From contig OX345636.1 in assembly GCA_947044365.1 (NCBI GenBank), forward strand, positions 60,949,537 through 61,013,536: 64,000 nucleotides of DNA. Direction: 5' to 3'. Made by a program: the position numbers and the translations under genes. The stretch comes from Petrosia ficiformis (Eukaryota; Porifera; Demospongiae; Haplosclerida; Petrosiidae). Positions 26,854 through 40,999 of the stretch are shown in pieces (position 1 is the first letter of the stretch; every line of letters begins with the position of its first letter). The notes below the pieces were generated by a model. The model searched no databases, was not told the origin of the DNA, and saw only the letters and a program-made list of their open reading frames with translations.

Positions 26854-26934
26854 CCGCTTTACCGCCATTTTGCGTGCGGGATAGGGCGTGGTCTCCAGGC
26901 TAGCAAGCTAACATGAAATAATTAGAGTATATAT

Positions 26935-27020
26935 GGTACTAGCTGGTATACATGTATATACACATGTGTATATATATATATACATGTATATATGTATGTA
27001 TATATATGTATATATATATT

Positions 27021-27062
<42 letters not shown>

Positions 27063-27125
27063 TATATATATATACAGTATATATATAAATTATATATATA
27101 TATATATATATGTATATAATATAGT
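26935..27125. repeat. (TA)n microsatellite with TACATGTA words
   Basis: Almost pure alternating TA interspersed with CATGTA. No gene content. It lies in the presumed intron downstream of the last recognised enolase exon. Confidence 0.95.
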
Positions 27126-27273
27126 TTAGGGAGGAGTATGGTTTATATCATAGTATTATAGTATAGTTATCTAGAGTACCATATACAAAGTATATACATG
27201 TATACATGTATATACATTGTATATACACTCCGTATGCTTACATGAAGTGCACAAGCCAAAGGTAAGTGACTTA

Positions 27274-30290
<3,017 letters not shown>

Positions 30291-30492
30291 CTCGTCGGGC
30301 GTAGCCCAACCTTCGCGGAAAAAAAAAACGGAGGGTCGGGTGTTATTTCCTGTCATGTGATTAAACTTATTATTATAATAAAAGATATGACGTTGCTGCG
30401 TTCTGCAATCTGATTGGGCTGCAATATTTTTGAAAATTCTTGACACCAGACCCTCCGTTTTATCCGTGAGAGTTGGGCTACGACCAACAAGT
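30291..30492. mobile_element. ~200 bp MITE upstream of enolase
   Basis: 30,291-30,341 (GTAGCCCAACCTTCGCGG, a run of A, CGGAGGGTC) is inversely repeated at 30,446-30,492 (GACCCTCCGTTTTATCCGTG, GTTGGGCTACGA). The arms are about 45 bp and the loop is AT-rich. It lies 170-370 bp upstream of the enolase start codon. Confidence 0.8.
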
Positions 30493-30530
30493 ACTCGATG
30501 TAGTCTAGTCTAGTCTACGTCTCGCAAGTC

Positions 30531-30587
30531 AGACCGCACCCCGTGGAAAGCAATTATAGGGATGGCCCTACGGCCATAAAAAGATTA
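30531..30587 (-). repeat. Fragment of interspersed repeat R1
   Basis: The reverse complement matches the first ~55 bases of the repeat at 15,468 (TATGGCCGTAGGGCCATCCC, GCTTTCCACGGG). Confidence 0.8.
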
Positions 30588-30597
30588 TATGTACGGA

Positions 30598-31265
30598 GCA
30601 GGTTGCCTCTTTTTCCTGATTTGCTCCCTGTCTAGAGAGATCTAATTCCCATCTTGTCAGGAGCAAATTTCGCAATTTCTTTGGTAAATCTCCCAATAGG
30701 AAATAATATCTTTGGCTGATAGACCTGTATCTTCAACAACTGCTGACAGATTCTTTGAACCAGCTATCTTTACCAGAAGAAGCTAAAGAGCAAGATAGAA
30801 TAATAAGGACATCTTCTACTAAAACAGAGGCATTCCCTTCATAAATTCTATTCCAAAACTTAACAGCTTTCAATTTAGTACAGACCCAGACTGGATACAA
30901 ACTCAATTCACTCAGAACTGCTGAGTTAGAGGTGTTAAGAGGAACTTCTAGTATATACTTGGCAAAAGGATTCTTTCAATTGATTCACCATAGTCCCATA
31001 GTTCACTAACATACGTCAATACAGGCATCACTATTACATTAAATATATGGCATAATATTTGAGGGAAGAGAAACGAATACTTCCTGAACATTCTAAACAT
31101 GTTCACCATGGCTTTCAGGCCACCTTAGCAACATTTTCAACACCAAATTTTTAGTTTACAAACTTTAAAACCAAGATACTTAAATTGGTCCTCTACTTCC
31201 AAAATCTTGCCTTTGTAAGTCTGCTTACAATCTGTAACAAATCTGCCTAGTTCTTCTCAGATTAA
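30598..31265 (-). pseudogene. Dead non-LTR retrotransposon fragment (3' of the RT core)
   Basis: Minus-strand reading gives KGKILEVEDQFKYLGF, then a long helix-rich stretch, VMPVLTYVSELWDYG, and after a frame change KYILEVPLNTSNSAVLSELS. This is the order seen in the thumb and post-RT region of LINE-type ORF2 proteins (the FKYLG box followed by the xLxYGSExW box). There are several stops and at least one frameshift. Nothing of the catalytic RT core or endonuclease is visible, consistent with 5' truncation plus decay. Confidence 0.7.
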
Positions 31266-31729
31266 ACTTCCAATTGTGTATTGACAGTATCTCTATAAAG
31301 GCAAAAGTATGACAATACTTTAGTTTATCTATTTCACTTACACATGAAAAGAAATGGCAGGATTAAAAGTGTCCTTCAAAATCATTTCCTGCCAATGTAG
31401 TATACGAATATAACTAATTATTTGGCATCTCATTTATTCCAGCATTCCATAAAATGACGCCTTAACTGGGACCAAAAGGCTTTGATTTGCTATTTTCAGA
31501 TTTACTATGTCATTTTAAAAGATATCAATATAGACATTTCGATTATTTGTAATGGATTCTCTTGACGAGGCTTTTTGTTAATTTAAAACCACACATCTTC
31601 ACTAATCTCTGTATCTGTCGCAAGCAATTTGTTTAAGAATTTATAATGATTATACTATGGTGTACATGAATAGTGTTATAAGTTACCTCAATTCCACATC
31701 ACCTTGTTTCTTCTGTATTTCACCCTTCG

Positions 31730-31951
31730 CATGAAATTCCGACTGTAATCCGAGAGCCACGCCTCATTTGTATATTTCGCGCGCCCACCCACGCCGCTCG
31801 AACCTGTACTAAATCTTGGGAGCGAACACACATGACATTAATAAGAGTGGATACGCCCTGTTTTCAAAACAGTTAAGTTAGAGGGCGTATCCAAATTTCC
31901 TTTTGTGCTGTGACTCTGTTTCCCAGAATAAGATTAAGGTTACAAAGGGAC
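31730..31951 (+). promoter_or_regulatory. CpG-containing region upstream of the ankyrin gene start
   Basis: Richer in CpG (TTCGCGCGCCC, ACGCCGCTCG) than surrounding DNA. An 11 bp inverted repeat, GGATACGCCCT/AGGGCGTATCC, lies at about 31,848-31,891 around a CTGTTTTCAAAACAG palindrome. Its position 60-200 bp before the first ATG fits a promoter or 5' leader. No factor assignment is made. Confidence 0.4.
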
Positions 31952-31978
31952 ATGTCTGAAGAAGAAAAGAAACAGCTG
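31952..31978 (+). CDS. Ankyrin-repeat gene, coding exon 1 (tentative)
   Basis: ATG followed by an acidic/basic peptide, MSEEEKKQL, then a strong donor, CTG|GTGAGT, in phase 0, which fits the phase-0 acceptor of the next exon 5.2 kb downstream. Assigned as the start because no ATG in the right phase precedes exon 2. The short length makes it the least certain exon. Confidence 0.5.
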
Positions 31979-32344
31979 GTGAGTAGAAGTGTGTTGGATG
32001 GTCAGAATGTTGAATTCAGTACAGTATTTTCCTGTACAGTAGGAAGGAAAAGGATCTCCTCTTCTTTTAGTTTGAATAAGTAAATTTGACCAATTACTTT
32101 TAAGGTATTGCATAAACTCGGTGTTTTGGGAATTAGGGATGAGGTTAGGTTTTGTAATTATAACACACAAATAAAGTATACACTTCATGTCAGACCTTTG
32201 GTAGAAGGCACATGTAAAGTGTATCGTAAGGCCAATTACTTGTTTAGCCACCTCCTAATTAACTTGCATGTAAATCAAGAATTCAAACATTGGTTTCTTT
32301 CATCATTACTAACTACATGTACACTGTACCAGACTATCAAGTAA

Positions 32345-32720
32345 TAAAGAACATTTAGTGATAACCTTTTATATTTAAGTGTGTAACACCCAGTTGACTT
32401 TGTGGGAAAGCTCTTGTATTGTTTACTCGTCTCAATTTTAACTGTACATGTGTAAAATTAGAAGATACTGATTAAAAATAGTTGCTCCTACATCTCTGTG
32501 TGTATGGCTTACTGTACCATTCTTTAGATTTAGCCCCTATCATGTAGATGCTGAACCCTAGGATTGAGGATGTTACTCATAGGATTGAGAACATTACTCC
32601 AGTATATAGAGCTATAGGGGGTAAATAATTATCAAAGAAAAGCATTATTTGATGACAGAATCTCTTTAAAAAAAAAGATTATGATATCCCTAAGGAATAT
32701 GGTGTGGGGGTGTTGTTAAC
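32345..32720. other. Intronic AT-rich DNA
   Basis: No coding signature. A short direct near-repeat, CCTAGGATTGAGGATGTTACTC / CATAGGATTGAGAACATTACTC, spans 32,557-32,600. Confidence 0.5.
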
Positions 32721-33078
32721 TGTGAAGTCAAATTGAGTACTTATAAAACCAGGAACGGAACAGTACAGAACTATAGTCTCGCGTATCCCAGACCCTCCCA
32801 TTTACTCATGTACTACTTCTGTACTGTTTACTGTTGTTAACATGTTTTATAGTTTATAGTTACCTGTTGTCAAACTTTGTTAGTTGTGGTGGTGGTGGTA
32901 TGTAGATGGCGGAAAACTTGTGCCATTAGACAACCATTTATAATAAATCCAAAACTTCAAACTCCAAGGTATATATTAGCACTTGCAAAATTCATTGCAT
33001 AATAATTATAATTATAGTAACCACACCCATCATTTATTTATTTTTTAATAAGAACTGTTTCACACTTCCACTGATTGA

Positions 33079-33276
33079 TTAATTGATTAGCGTTGGAGTA
33101 TGTTTATGGGGATAATACACACAAATCAGTTGGTAAACATCCTCTCCAGTCTTTTTGATTAAATCAGCCCCATACACCACTCCTGACTCTGAACGATTGA
33201 CCATGTACCTTTGAATTGGCTTACCCTTGTGGACCCATACTCCTAGGTCATCAGCTTTTATATCATCAATAGTGTC
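33079..33276 (-). CDS. Candidate terminal exon of the same TIR-element gene
   Basis: Opens after CATTTAG at 33,276 and reads DTIDDIKADDLGVWVHKGKP, then IQRYMVNRSESGVVYGADLI, KKTGEDVYQLICVYYPHKHT and PTLIN, with a TAA at 33,079-33,081. The composition is clearly protein-like, with spaced aromatics and charges. I do not recognise the domain. It must begin in phase 0, whereas the upstream exon donates in phase 2. Confidence 0.45.
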   Translation of the reverse strand, partial: DTIDDIKADDLGVWVHKGKPIQRYMVNRSESGVVYGADLIKKTGEDVYQLICVYYPHKHTPTLIN

Positions 33277-33821
33277 CTAAATGTTAGTAGAAATAACAAA
33301 GGTAGCTGCTTTTGTTATCCCAACTGGTTTGGATGAACATACACAATCCTGTGGTATGTTTAAAAACAAGTCTAGAGCGCTTAATTAAATGAGTCGGAAA
33401 AACTGAAATACGGCAAACTTGAGTTTCCATTTCCATTATAAAGTGAATTCTCATTATTTATAGAAAACCAGGCAAGGTGATTAATAATTATTGTGTAAAG
33501 TGAGACTAACTGTTTATGTAGCTTTATTAGAGTGTTAATTATACAACTTTAAATTAAGCCTAAAATCACACCTCCTTCCTGTCCACTTTGTAGTTTGTTT
33601 TCATTTTTACTTCAGTGTTTAGCAACTTTTCATTTCACCTGTTTTATCCTAATTATTGGTTTGCTAGTTATCTTTCAGTATCATTTAGGGTCGGAAAATT
33701 AAAATTTTTGTTCTATTTCAATCAATATGTTGTAAATTATAAACAACATAGAATTATACATAATAATAATAATAATTATAAAATGATAATGTTTGTGTGT
33801 ATGCAGTACTGATACACTTAC

Positions 33822-33943
33822 CGTAGGTCTATTTCGAATGCTTCGTCGTCACTAACAATCACACATTCTTCTTCCTCATCTTCCTTTTTAAATTTCTTCT
33901 TCACTGGACTAAGTTGATTTGTAAGATCGATGTAGACAGCCAT
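33822..33943 (-). CDS. Candidate first exon, acidic protein with SUMO-interacting-like motif
   Basis: ATG at 33,941-33,943. It encodes MAVYIDLTNQLSPVKKKFKK followed by EDEEEECVIVSDDEAFEIDL, then a good donor, CG|GTAAGTG, in phase 2. CVIVSDDE matches the hydrophobic core plus acidic flank of SUMO-interacting motifs, and a basic stretch, KKKFKK, could be nuclear-targeting. It sits inside the TIR element. The exon does not join in phase to the next candidate exon, so an intermediate exon must exist or the model is wrong. Product unknown. Confidence 0.45.
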
Positions 33944-35092
33944 CACATTCCACGAGCAGTTATTTTAATAACTATTAATAACTATTAATAATAATGATAA
34001 TAATGAAAATTGTATGTAGTTCCATATATACCGTTCCGTTCCTGGTTTTATAAGTACCCATTCAAATTCTCTTTGTGAAACTGATAGAGTGATATTCAAT
34101 CCTAGTGGACACCATCCTCCATTCTAGCATTACTCATTTCATCCTGATTATGTACAAATATATGAAAGATTGTATTTGTTATACATGTACTTTCAATGTA
34201 GTTACTTCAATTCAGTGGGTCAGTAACTCGATCAATCTGATTAGTTAATAAATGTGATTTGTGATTCTAGAACCTTGCTTCATAATTTATTATATAAATG
34301 TATTATGGAGCTCAGAACAAAGTATACATTGTAGCTCCCATATAATCTCATTACATGTTTAATTAAAATTATTATCTATTATAGGATATAATCATTATTG
34401 TTAATACACTGGATGCATCAATTGTAGGTGTGGTTTATGTATTAGTTAGCTTTGCTTAAATGTATTGCCTCTTGCAGGCCTGATGTCTGTATACATGTAT
34501 GTACAGTTTGTATCTTTTATGTACATGTATGTCATAGAATTTGTTTATCATGTTTAATGAGGTTTAGTTAAGTTTTGATTATTGTTATTACTTCTTTCAT
34601 AATAATAAAACAACTATCATGTCAATGTTTAACTAAACCTTGTTAAAATTTACATGTATGTATGTATATACATATGTATAATATGTACATGTATATATGT
34701 ACATGTGTTTAAGTACATGTACAATATTTATGTGATTATTATTTTGTTAATGCAATTACACATAATAAAATAGTAAAGACATTATTACTACACCAGGAGC
34801 ACATGAACAACTCCTGGATACACTTATTACAATGGCCAATTCTACAATAATTTATAGTCACTAATGCATGGTTTTTTTTTAGGTAAAATTTTCATGTGGG
34901 GCGGCAAACCAATGTTTCAAGAAATAGAGGGGGTGTAGGTTAGAGCTAAAATACATAAAAATAATATTAGTGTACATGTACTTTGCCTCTTCAGCATATA
35001 GTAGCTGCCTTATTTCACATTCAGCTTGTCATGTCAAGGTTGCATGTACAGTACGTATGTAACTGTTTCAAGTGAAAATTGGCTAAAGCTCA

Positions 35093-35115
35093 GGGGGGGG
35101 GGGGGGGGGGGGGGG
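35093..35115 (+). repeat. Homopolymer G tract (23)
   Basis: Twenty-three consecutive G on the plus strand, followed by GAGGAGGGGG. It is a strong G-quadruplex candidate and a likely sequencing or assembly weak point. Confidence 0.9.
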
Positions 35116-36111
35116 AGGAGGGGGTCAAAACCATTTTCCGGCTGGATGAAATGCCCCCTTCAACCCTCCTAACAAAAACCCTGACTAATGTCAGATGTTA
35201 ATAAATTATATTATTATAAACAGAAGATTAGATGATCTGTTGTATGCTATCATTACAATATCTATGATAATTGTGTCTTCATTTCGATTACCCCGGCCTA
35301 GTAGTACATTGTACATGTATATTTAATAGGGGTTAATCTGTCTGACTATCTTTTAGTTATATAAGATGTACTATAATGTAGTTCATAGTTTTCTAATATA
35401 CATGTACATGTAGTCCACCATTTTGTGGTCAGTCACATCATTCATAATACTTACATGTATAACACATGTTCACACTACATGTGTAATTATAATGGATACA
35501 TGTTCTCACACATTGCTATGTACATGTAATAATTCCACTTTATAAAGTAATGCACTATAAATAGTTATTTTAACCTACATGTACATGTACAGTTGGGTAC
35601 TGCAGTTTTAATGTAATTCTGTTTTCCTCAATGCTAATTTGTTTTCCTGCTAGGTAATATATACATGTACTAGTTTCATATGATCTTGATCTATATTGAC
35701 TAGTATATAAAGTACATGTCATAATAAATCATATAGTAACAAAAATACAATGTAGTTATATAGCATAGTATTATAGGTACAACCTGTGATATATTATTAT
35801 CATTGGCATTCTAACATATATTAAAACAATAGATGTTTGATCTGGGCTGTATTTAGGGGGGAGGCGGGGGTTAGCATTGGCCCCCCCTTATCGATATTTT
35901 GCCCCCCCTTGAACATTGACAAATAATAATTAATGATTTAGCAGTACACTGTGCAGTCAGCAAAAATAACAGTCCTTACACCTACTGTATATAGAGTAAC
36001 AATTAGCCTAAGAAGGCATGTAAAGTGAGCTTTGAGCCTCTACTATATGTAAAATTTTCTTCCAAACCCCCCTAGCTTTACACGTGCTTACACACAAACT
36101 GGGGGGCTTTG

Positions 36112-36136
36112 CCCCCCCCCCCCCCCCCCCCCCCCC
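36112..36136 (-). repeat. Homopolymer C tract (25)
   Basis: Twenty-five consecutive C on the plus strand, preceded by GGGGGGCTTTG. It lies 1 kb from the G tract in complementary orientation. Confidence 0.9.
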
Positions 36137-37217
36137 TTCATTCCCAGACACATATTTGTCCCCCCTTCCGAAGAATCCTAAATCATTCCAGAGTAATTAG
36201 TATGTACAGGAATTTGTACTAATAATAACAAATAACATGTTGTACTCCACATGAAGTTAGTACTGTACATACATGTACATGTAATTATGGTACTATGACA
36301 TTTATATACTACATGTATATGTTTGAAGTACATGTACATTATATTAATTGAATTCGTTACCATTCATTATTATGACATGTACTTTATATACATGTAACTG
36401 TACATGTACTAGCTAGTCAATATACATGTACATGTTGATCAATATCAAAATTACTTGTAAACATTACCTACCAAGAAAAGAAATCAGTATTGTCACATGT
36501 ATAGACCAGACTGGTTTACTTGATAACTGATACTAAATGTATGTTTCATAATTACATGGGCTTTGGATACAACATGTAGTAATGTTAATTTATATTGTGT
36601 ATACATGTATGTATACATGTACAATCTGGTATAGTCATTTATTTCTGTTATAATCTACAAATTGTTGAATGAATAATAATACAGAGAAAAGAAAATTCTT
36701 GAATTTTTAGTAGTGCATTGTAACAATTATAAATTGATGGTAATTACATGTACGTATTATGTGTTGTGTCTAAATCAACTTCCATTTCCTCTTATTTGTA
36801 AGAAGTTTGTTTGTTGTAATCACCACTCATCATCAGTGTAGTTCCAGTGTCTTTAGTTGATATTATGATACTCAAGATACTAGCTATTATTATACATGAA
36901 GAATATAGACTGAGTCATGTGACTAAACTGAAATTGATAATATTAAGATAATTGAATATTGTTTATCAACACAGGTACATGTATGTATCCTGATTTATTA
37001 TTGATACAAGAAGACCACTCAAAACATTTTCACATAATCACAAATGAAATATTATATTATAAAATGAATAGTCATATGATATTTGAAACAGTCCTTTGTT
37101 AAATATGTTGTTTAATAGTTTAGTAACTAGACCAATTCTGAATAATAATTGTGTTTAGTATTATATTAATTAGTATTTAAATTATGTTAATTCATTTTGA
37201 CATACTCTTTACTATAG

Positions 37218-37307
37218 AATTGTGACCTGATAAATGCCTATGAGAGGAATGATCGAGATGCGGTAAAAAGCATAGTGGAATCATACTCTGACAGGAGATA
37301 TGCCCAT
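37218..37307 (+). CDS. Ankyrin-repeat gene, coding exon 2
   Basis: 90 nt between ACTATAG and GTTAGT, phase 0 at both ends. It encodes NCDLINAYERNDRDAVKSIV and ESYSDRRYAH. The LINAYERND-AVKSIVES pattern resembles the paired helices of a first, capping ankyrin repeat. Intron 1 (5.2 kb) holds a TIR element with its own minus-strand exons; intron 2 (8.7 kb) holds three SINEs, minisatellites and the inverted-repeat cluster. Confidence 0.7.
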
Positions 37308-38449
37308 GTTAGTTGTTTTTGATAGATATTGTAGTTTTGTTATCCATTTATCTTTTAATTAATATGAATAATTAATATACATGTATGCTTGTCTATTATA
37401 AAATTAGTGATATGGATCAAAATATGATCTATTGATAATTACATGTACAGTATATGTGATATAGTTTTCAGAATGGACACTTCCAGTAAAATAGTTTTGA
37501 TCATAAACTTATATCTAAATGTTCATTATTCTACCATTTTGTACAGGAAGCCAATTAATTGTTATATACATGTAGAAAGCTTCTTAGATACCACATTTAC
37601 ATGTAGTTAGTTTACTATAAAAATGGTATAATAACGAGTGTTTTAATGTAAGCATTTCATCAAATGTATTTACAGTGTCCCTATAGTATATAGTATGATT
37701 GATCATTTGGTTTAATTAGTAGTGAGTCAGTCCATGTTCTCATCAGGACTTTACTAAATAGTGGTATAAGTGTTATAGTAATAACTACTACTGTAGTCGT
37801 TAAAAATTTAAAAAAAGTGTGATTATAAATTAATAATTAATATTGTGTTACCAAATATTAATCCACATGCTCCCATGAGATCACATGTGCTTTTTATAAT
37901 CCCATTTACATAATATTTATAATCTATGCCTAAATACACATACCAGTAATTAAACCTGTTTTTACAGACCCAGTCCCATGATGTTATTTATAATTTAGTT
38001 AAGCACTCTAAAAATTTAAAGCACATACTCACAATACAGGAACCCAATTTATATATACAGGAAGAGTTACTATTAATCTTCTTAGATATCACATTTAAGT
38101 GGTTTTATATACATAATAACATAATAATGAGTGTATTAATGTAAGCTTTTGTTTATTGAGACCAGTTTTATTAGTTTATGAATTTATCTTTCAAAATGTG
38201 TAATATCTAATCATGTATTTATTAGTGAATTGTCAATTTTTATAATTATTATGATTAAATGTACTCACATTATACAAATCTACAGTACATTAAGATAACA
38301 CACAAATGAACACAAATACACACACATGATATCTCTCATTCTAATGTACATGTACTATGGTTCAAGTGAATAGTATGTTTTCCCTAGTCAAATAATAGTC
38401 ATGTATCTTAAGTGACTAGTCCACTAATAATTGGGTACATGTACATGAA

Positions 38450-38637
38450 CATGATGTTATCCGAGATGTAGATAGAAAGAAAGAAACAAAGAAACAAAGA
38501 CACCTGAGGCAATGGAAAAATGAAAAATGAGAGTTGCCTCAGGTGGGATTCGAACCCACAACACTCTGCACTCCGGACAGATGCTCTACCAACTGTGCTA
38601 CCAAGGCATCTCAGCTGGCAGGGTCCGAATCAAACAT
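38450..38637 (-). repeat. tRNA-derived SINE, copy 2 (longest head)
   Basis: Minus-strand copy of the family at 18,816. The tRNA-like head (38,607-38,535) has a perfect B-box word, GGTTCGAATCC, but C instead of T at position 33 before GGA. It ends in (CTTT/GTTT)n and the conserved ATCTCGGATAACATCAT tail. Confidence 0.88.
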
Positions 38638-38742
38638 CTCATATGCCTGTATGAGCAGGCTAACTTGACACAAGGCATTAGGTGATGGCCGGGGTAATGA
38701 AACCACCAATGACACCAACACCAAACCTAAGATATACATGTA

Positions 38743-38859
38743 CATGATGTTATCCGAGATGTAGATAGAAAGAAAGAAAGAAAGAAAGACACCTCAGGCA
38801 ATGGAAAAATGAAAAATGAGAGTTGCCTCAGGTGGGATTCGAACCCACGACACTCTGCA
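38743..38859 (-). repeat. tRNA-derived SINE, copy 3 (5'-truncated in the tRNA head)
   Basis: Contains the tail, (CTTT)n tract, hairpin and T arm (GGGTTCGAATCCCACC), and stops at the anticodon stem (TGCAGAGTG). 5' truncation fits reverse transcription by a LINE partner. Confidence 0.88.
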
Positions 38860-39412
38860 TGTATGTAAACCATTATACTATATGCTTATTACCACATATC
38901 TTACATGTAATTTCTTTTAGTAGTTCTTTACTATTCCATTCCACTGGGATAATCATTTTGAAATACTTCAAACAAAATGGTGTCTGGTTCATTGAAAGCA
39001 CATCTTAAACCATCACCATACATAGTAACATATGATTGGGGAAACAAAATGGTTCTTTGAGGATTGATATACATGTACATGTGTACATGTATTACATTAA
39101 CAAACTAGTATAATACTGTATATAAACCAAAGAATATAATAATGTCATGCTTGAGTGAGAACTTCTACATGTGCATATACATGTACATGTATATCCTGAA
39201 CAATGTTATACATGTAATTCTTTTATCATACCATACTATTATATATGTACATATACATGTATATACATGTATATATATACATGTATGTACATGTAAACGC
39301 AATATTATTTCATGTTCATTATAATTTGTAAACAAGTAAACAGCAAAATACACATACATGGTTTCATACAGTGTGGAATGAATTCCATAAATTGAGTTTC
39401 AAGTAATAATTA

Positions 39413-39432
39413 CATGATGTTATCGGGGATGT

Positions 39433-39463
<31 letters not shown>

Positions 39464-39520
39464 CAGACACCTGAGGCAATGGAAAAATGAAAATGAGAAT
39501 TGCCTCAGGTGGGATTCAAA
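39413..39520 (-). repeat. tRNA-derived SINE, copy 4 (5'-truncated)
   Basis: Only the tail, tetranucleotide tract and hairpin body up to the T stem remain. Three copies within 1.1 kb in the same orientation suggest a local hotspot or tandem spread. Confidence 0.85.
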
Positions 39521-39539
39521 TGTATGTATAGTTATAACA

Positions 39540-40960
39540 TATCACTACTATTGAATTATACTACTATCACTATTGCAACATTAGTCACTACTGTATCATT
39601 ATTAACTACTGTCACATTAGTCACTAATGTCTACATTGTAACACTAGTCACTAATATCACACATTAGTCACTATGGCCACAATAGTCACTACTGTCACAT
39701 TAGGCACTATGGCCACAATAGTCACTACTGTCACATTAGGCACTATGGCCACAATAGTCACTATTGTCACATTAGTCACTATGGCCACAATAGTCACTAC
39801 TGTCACATTAGGCACTATGGCCACAATAGTCACTACTGTCACATTAGGCACTATGGCCACAATAGTCACTACTGTCACATTAGTCACTATGACCACAATA
39901 GTCACTACTCTCACTACTTACTATCATATTACTCACTACTATCACAATAGTCAGTGCTGTCACAATAGTCAGTACTGCCACAATAGTCACTACTGTCACA
40001 ATAGTCAGTACTGTCACAATAGTAACTATTGTCGCAATAGTCAGTACTGTCACAATAGTCAGTACTGTCACAATATTCACTATTATCGCAATAGTCAATA
40101 CTGTCACAACAGTAACTATTATCGCAATAGTCAGTACTGTCACAATAGTAGCTATTGTCGCAATAGTCACTATTATCACAATAGTCAGTACTGTCACAAT
40201 AGTAACTATTGTCACAATAGTCAGTACTGTCACAATAGTCACTATTGTCACAATAGTCAGTACTGTCACAATAGTCACTATTATCGCAATAGTCAGTACT
40301 GTCACAATAGTAACTATTGTCACAATAGTCAGTACTGTCACAATAGTCACTATTGTCACAATAGTCAGTACTGTCACAATAGTCACTATTATCGCAATAG
40401 TCACTACTGTCACAATAGTCAGTACTGTCACAACAGTAACTATTATCGCAATAGTCAGTACTGTCACAATAGTAACTATTGTCGCAATAGTAGTCAGTAC
40501 TGTCACAATAGTAACTATTGTCGCAATAGTCAGTACTGTCACAATAGTCAGTACTGTCACAATAGTCACTACTGTCACAATAGTCAGTACTGTCACAATA
40601 GTAACTATTGTCACAATAGTAGTCAGTACTGTCACAATAGTAACTATTGTCGCAATAGTCAGTACTGTCACAATAGTCAGTACTGTCACAATAGTCAGTA
40701 CTGTCACAATAGTCAGTACTGTCACAATAGTAACTATTGTCACAATAGTAGTCAGTACTGTCACAATAGTAACTATTGTCGCAATAGTCAGTACTGTCAC
40801 AATAGTAACTATTGTCGCAATAGTCAGTACTGTCACAATAGTCAGTACTGTCACAATAGTCAGTACTGTCATAATAGTCACTATTGTCACAATAGTCACT
40901 ATTGTCACAATAGTCACTATTGTCACAATAGTCACAATTGTCACAATAGTTTAGTACTGT
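39540..40960 (+). repeat. 18 bp minisatellite, about 75-80 copies
   Basis: The unit is close to CACAATAGTCAGTACTGT with AGTCACTATTGT-type variants. The left part (39,670-39,900) has a longer composite unit with TATGGCCACAATAGTCAC. Because the period is a multiple of three and lacks stops, at least one plus frame and two minus frames stay open for 350-450 codons. These are artefacts of the repeat and not genes. Confidence 0.95.
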
Positions 40961-40999
40961 CAGTATGTATCTCAACATTTTATTGTCAGTTATATGTTT

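Larger units (their letters stand above)
26199..26902 (-). mobile_element. 704 bp TIR element enclosing a RecQ-like helicase fragment
   Basis: 26,199-26,236 and 26,865-26,902 are perfect 38 bp terminal inverted repeats beginning TAGCCTGGAGACCACGCC. Inside are a broken RecQ-like helicase segment on the minus strand, an internal 118 bp near-palindrome (26,250-26,367) and a later 85 bp MITE insertion. No target-site duplication was evident at the outer ends. No transposase domain is present, so it is probably a deletion derivative or a non-autonomous element with captured helicase sequence. Confidence 0.75.
32735..34061 (-). mobile_element. 1.3 kb TIR element carrying two candidate coding exons
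   Basis: Terminal inverted repeats contain TACTTATAAAACCAGGAACG and continue GAAC(A/G)GTA on the left (from 32,735) and, inverted, on the right (to 34,061). TCAAATT directly flanks both ends (32,728-32,734 and 34,062-34,068), consistent with a target-site duplication of about 7 bp. Between the TIRs lie two protein-like minus-strand exons, described separately. No recognised transposase domain is present. It may be a non-autonomous element, a new transposon family, or a small gene mobilised by TIRs. Confidence 0.7.
34080..37200. other. Intronic AT-rich DNA of the ankyrin gene, no gene seen
   Basis: Dense TACATGTA words and AT-rich sequence. The notable items are a 23-base G run and a 25-base C run (listed separately) and G/C-rich patches around 35,855-35,915 and 36,065-36,175 that may be ends of degenerate transposons. 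Confidence 0.55.

Noticed and set aside
26654..26884. 76-codon plus-strand frame
   Set aside because: It is the antisense shadow of the RecQ-like helicase fragment; the minus strand carries the recognisable motifs.
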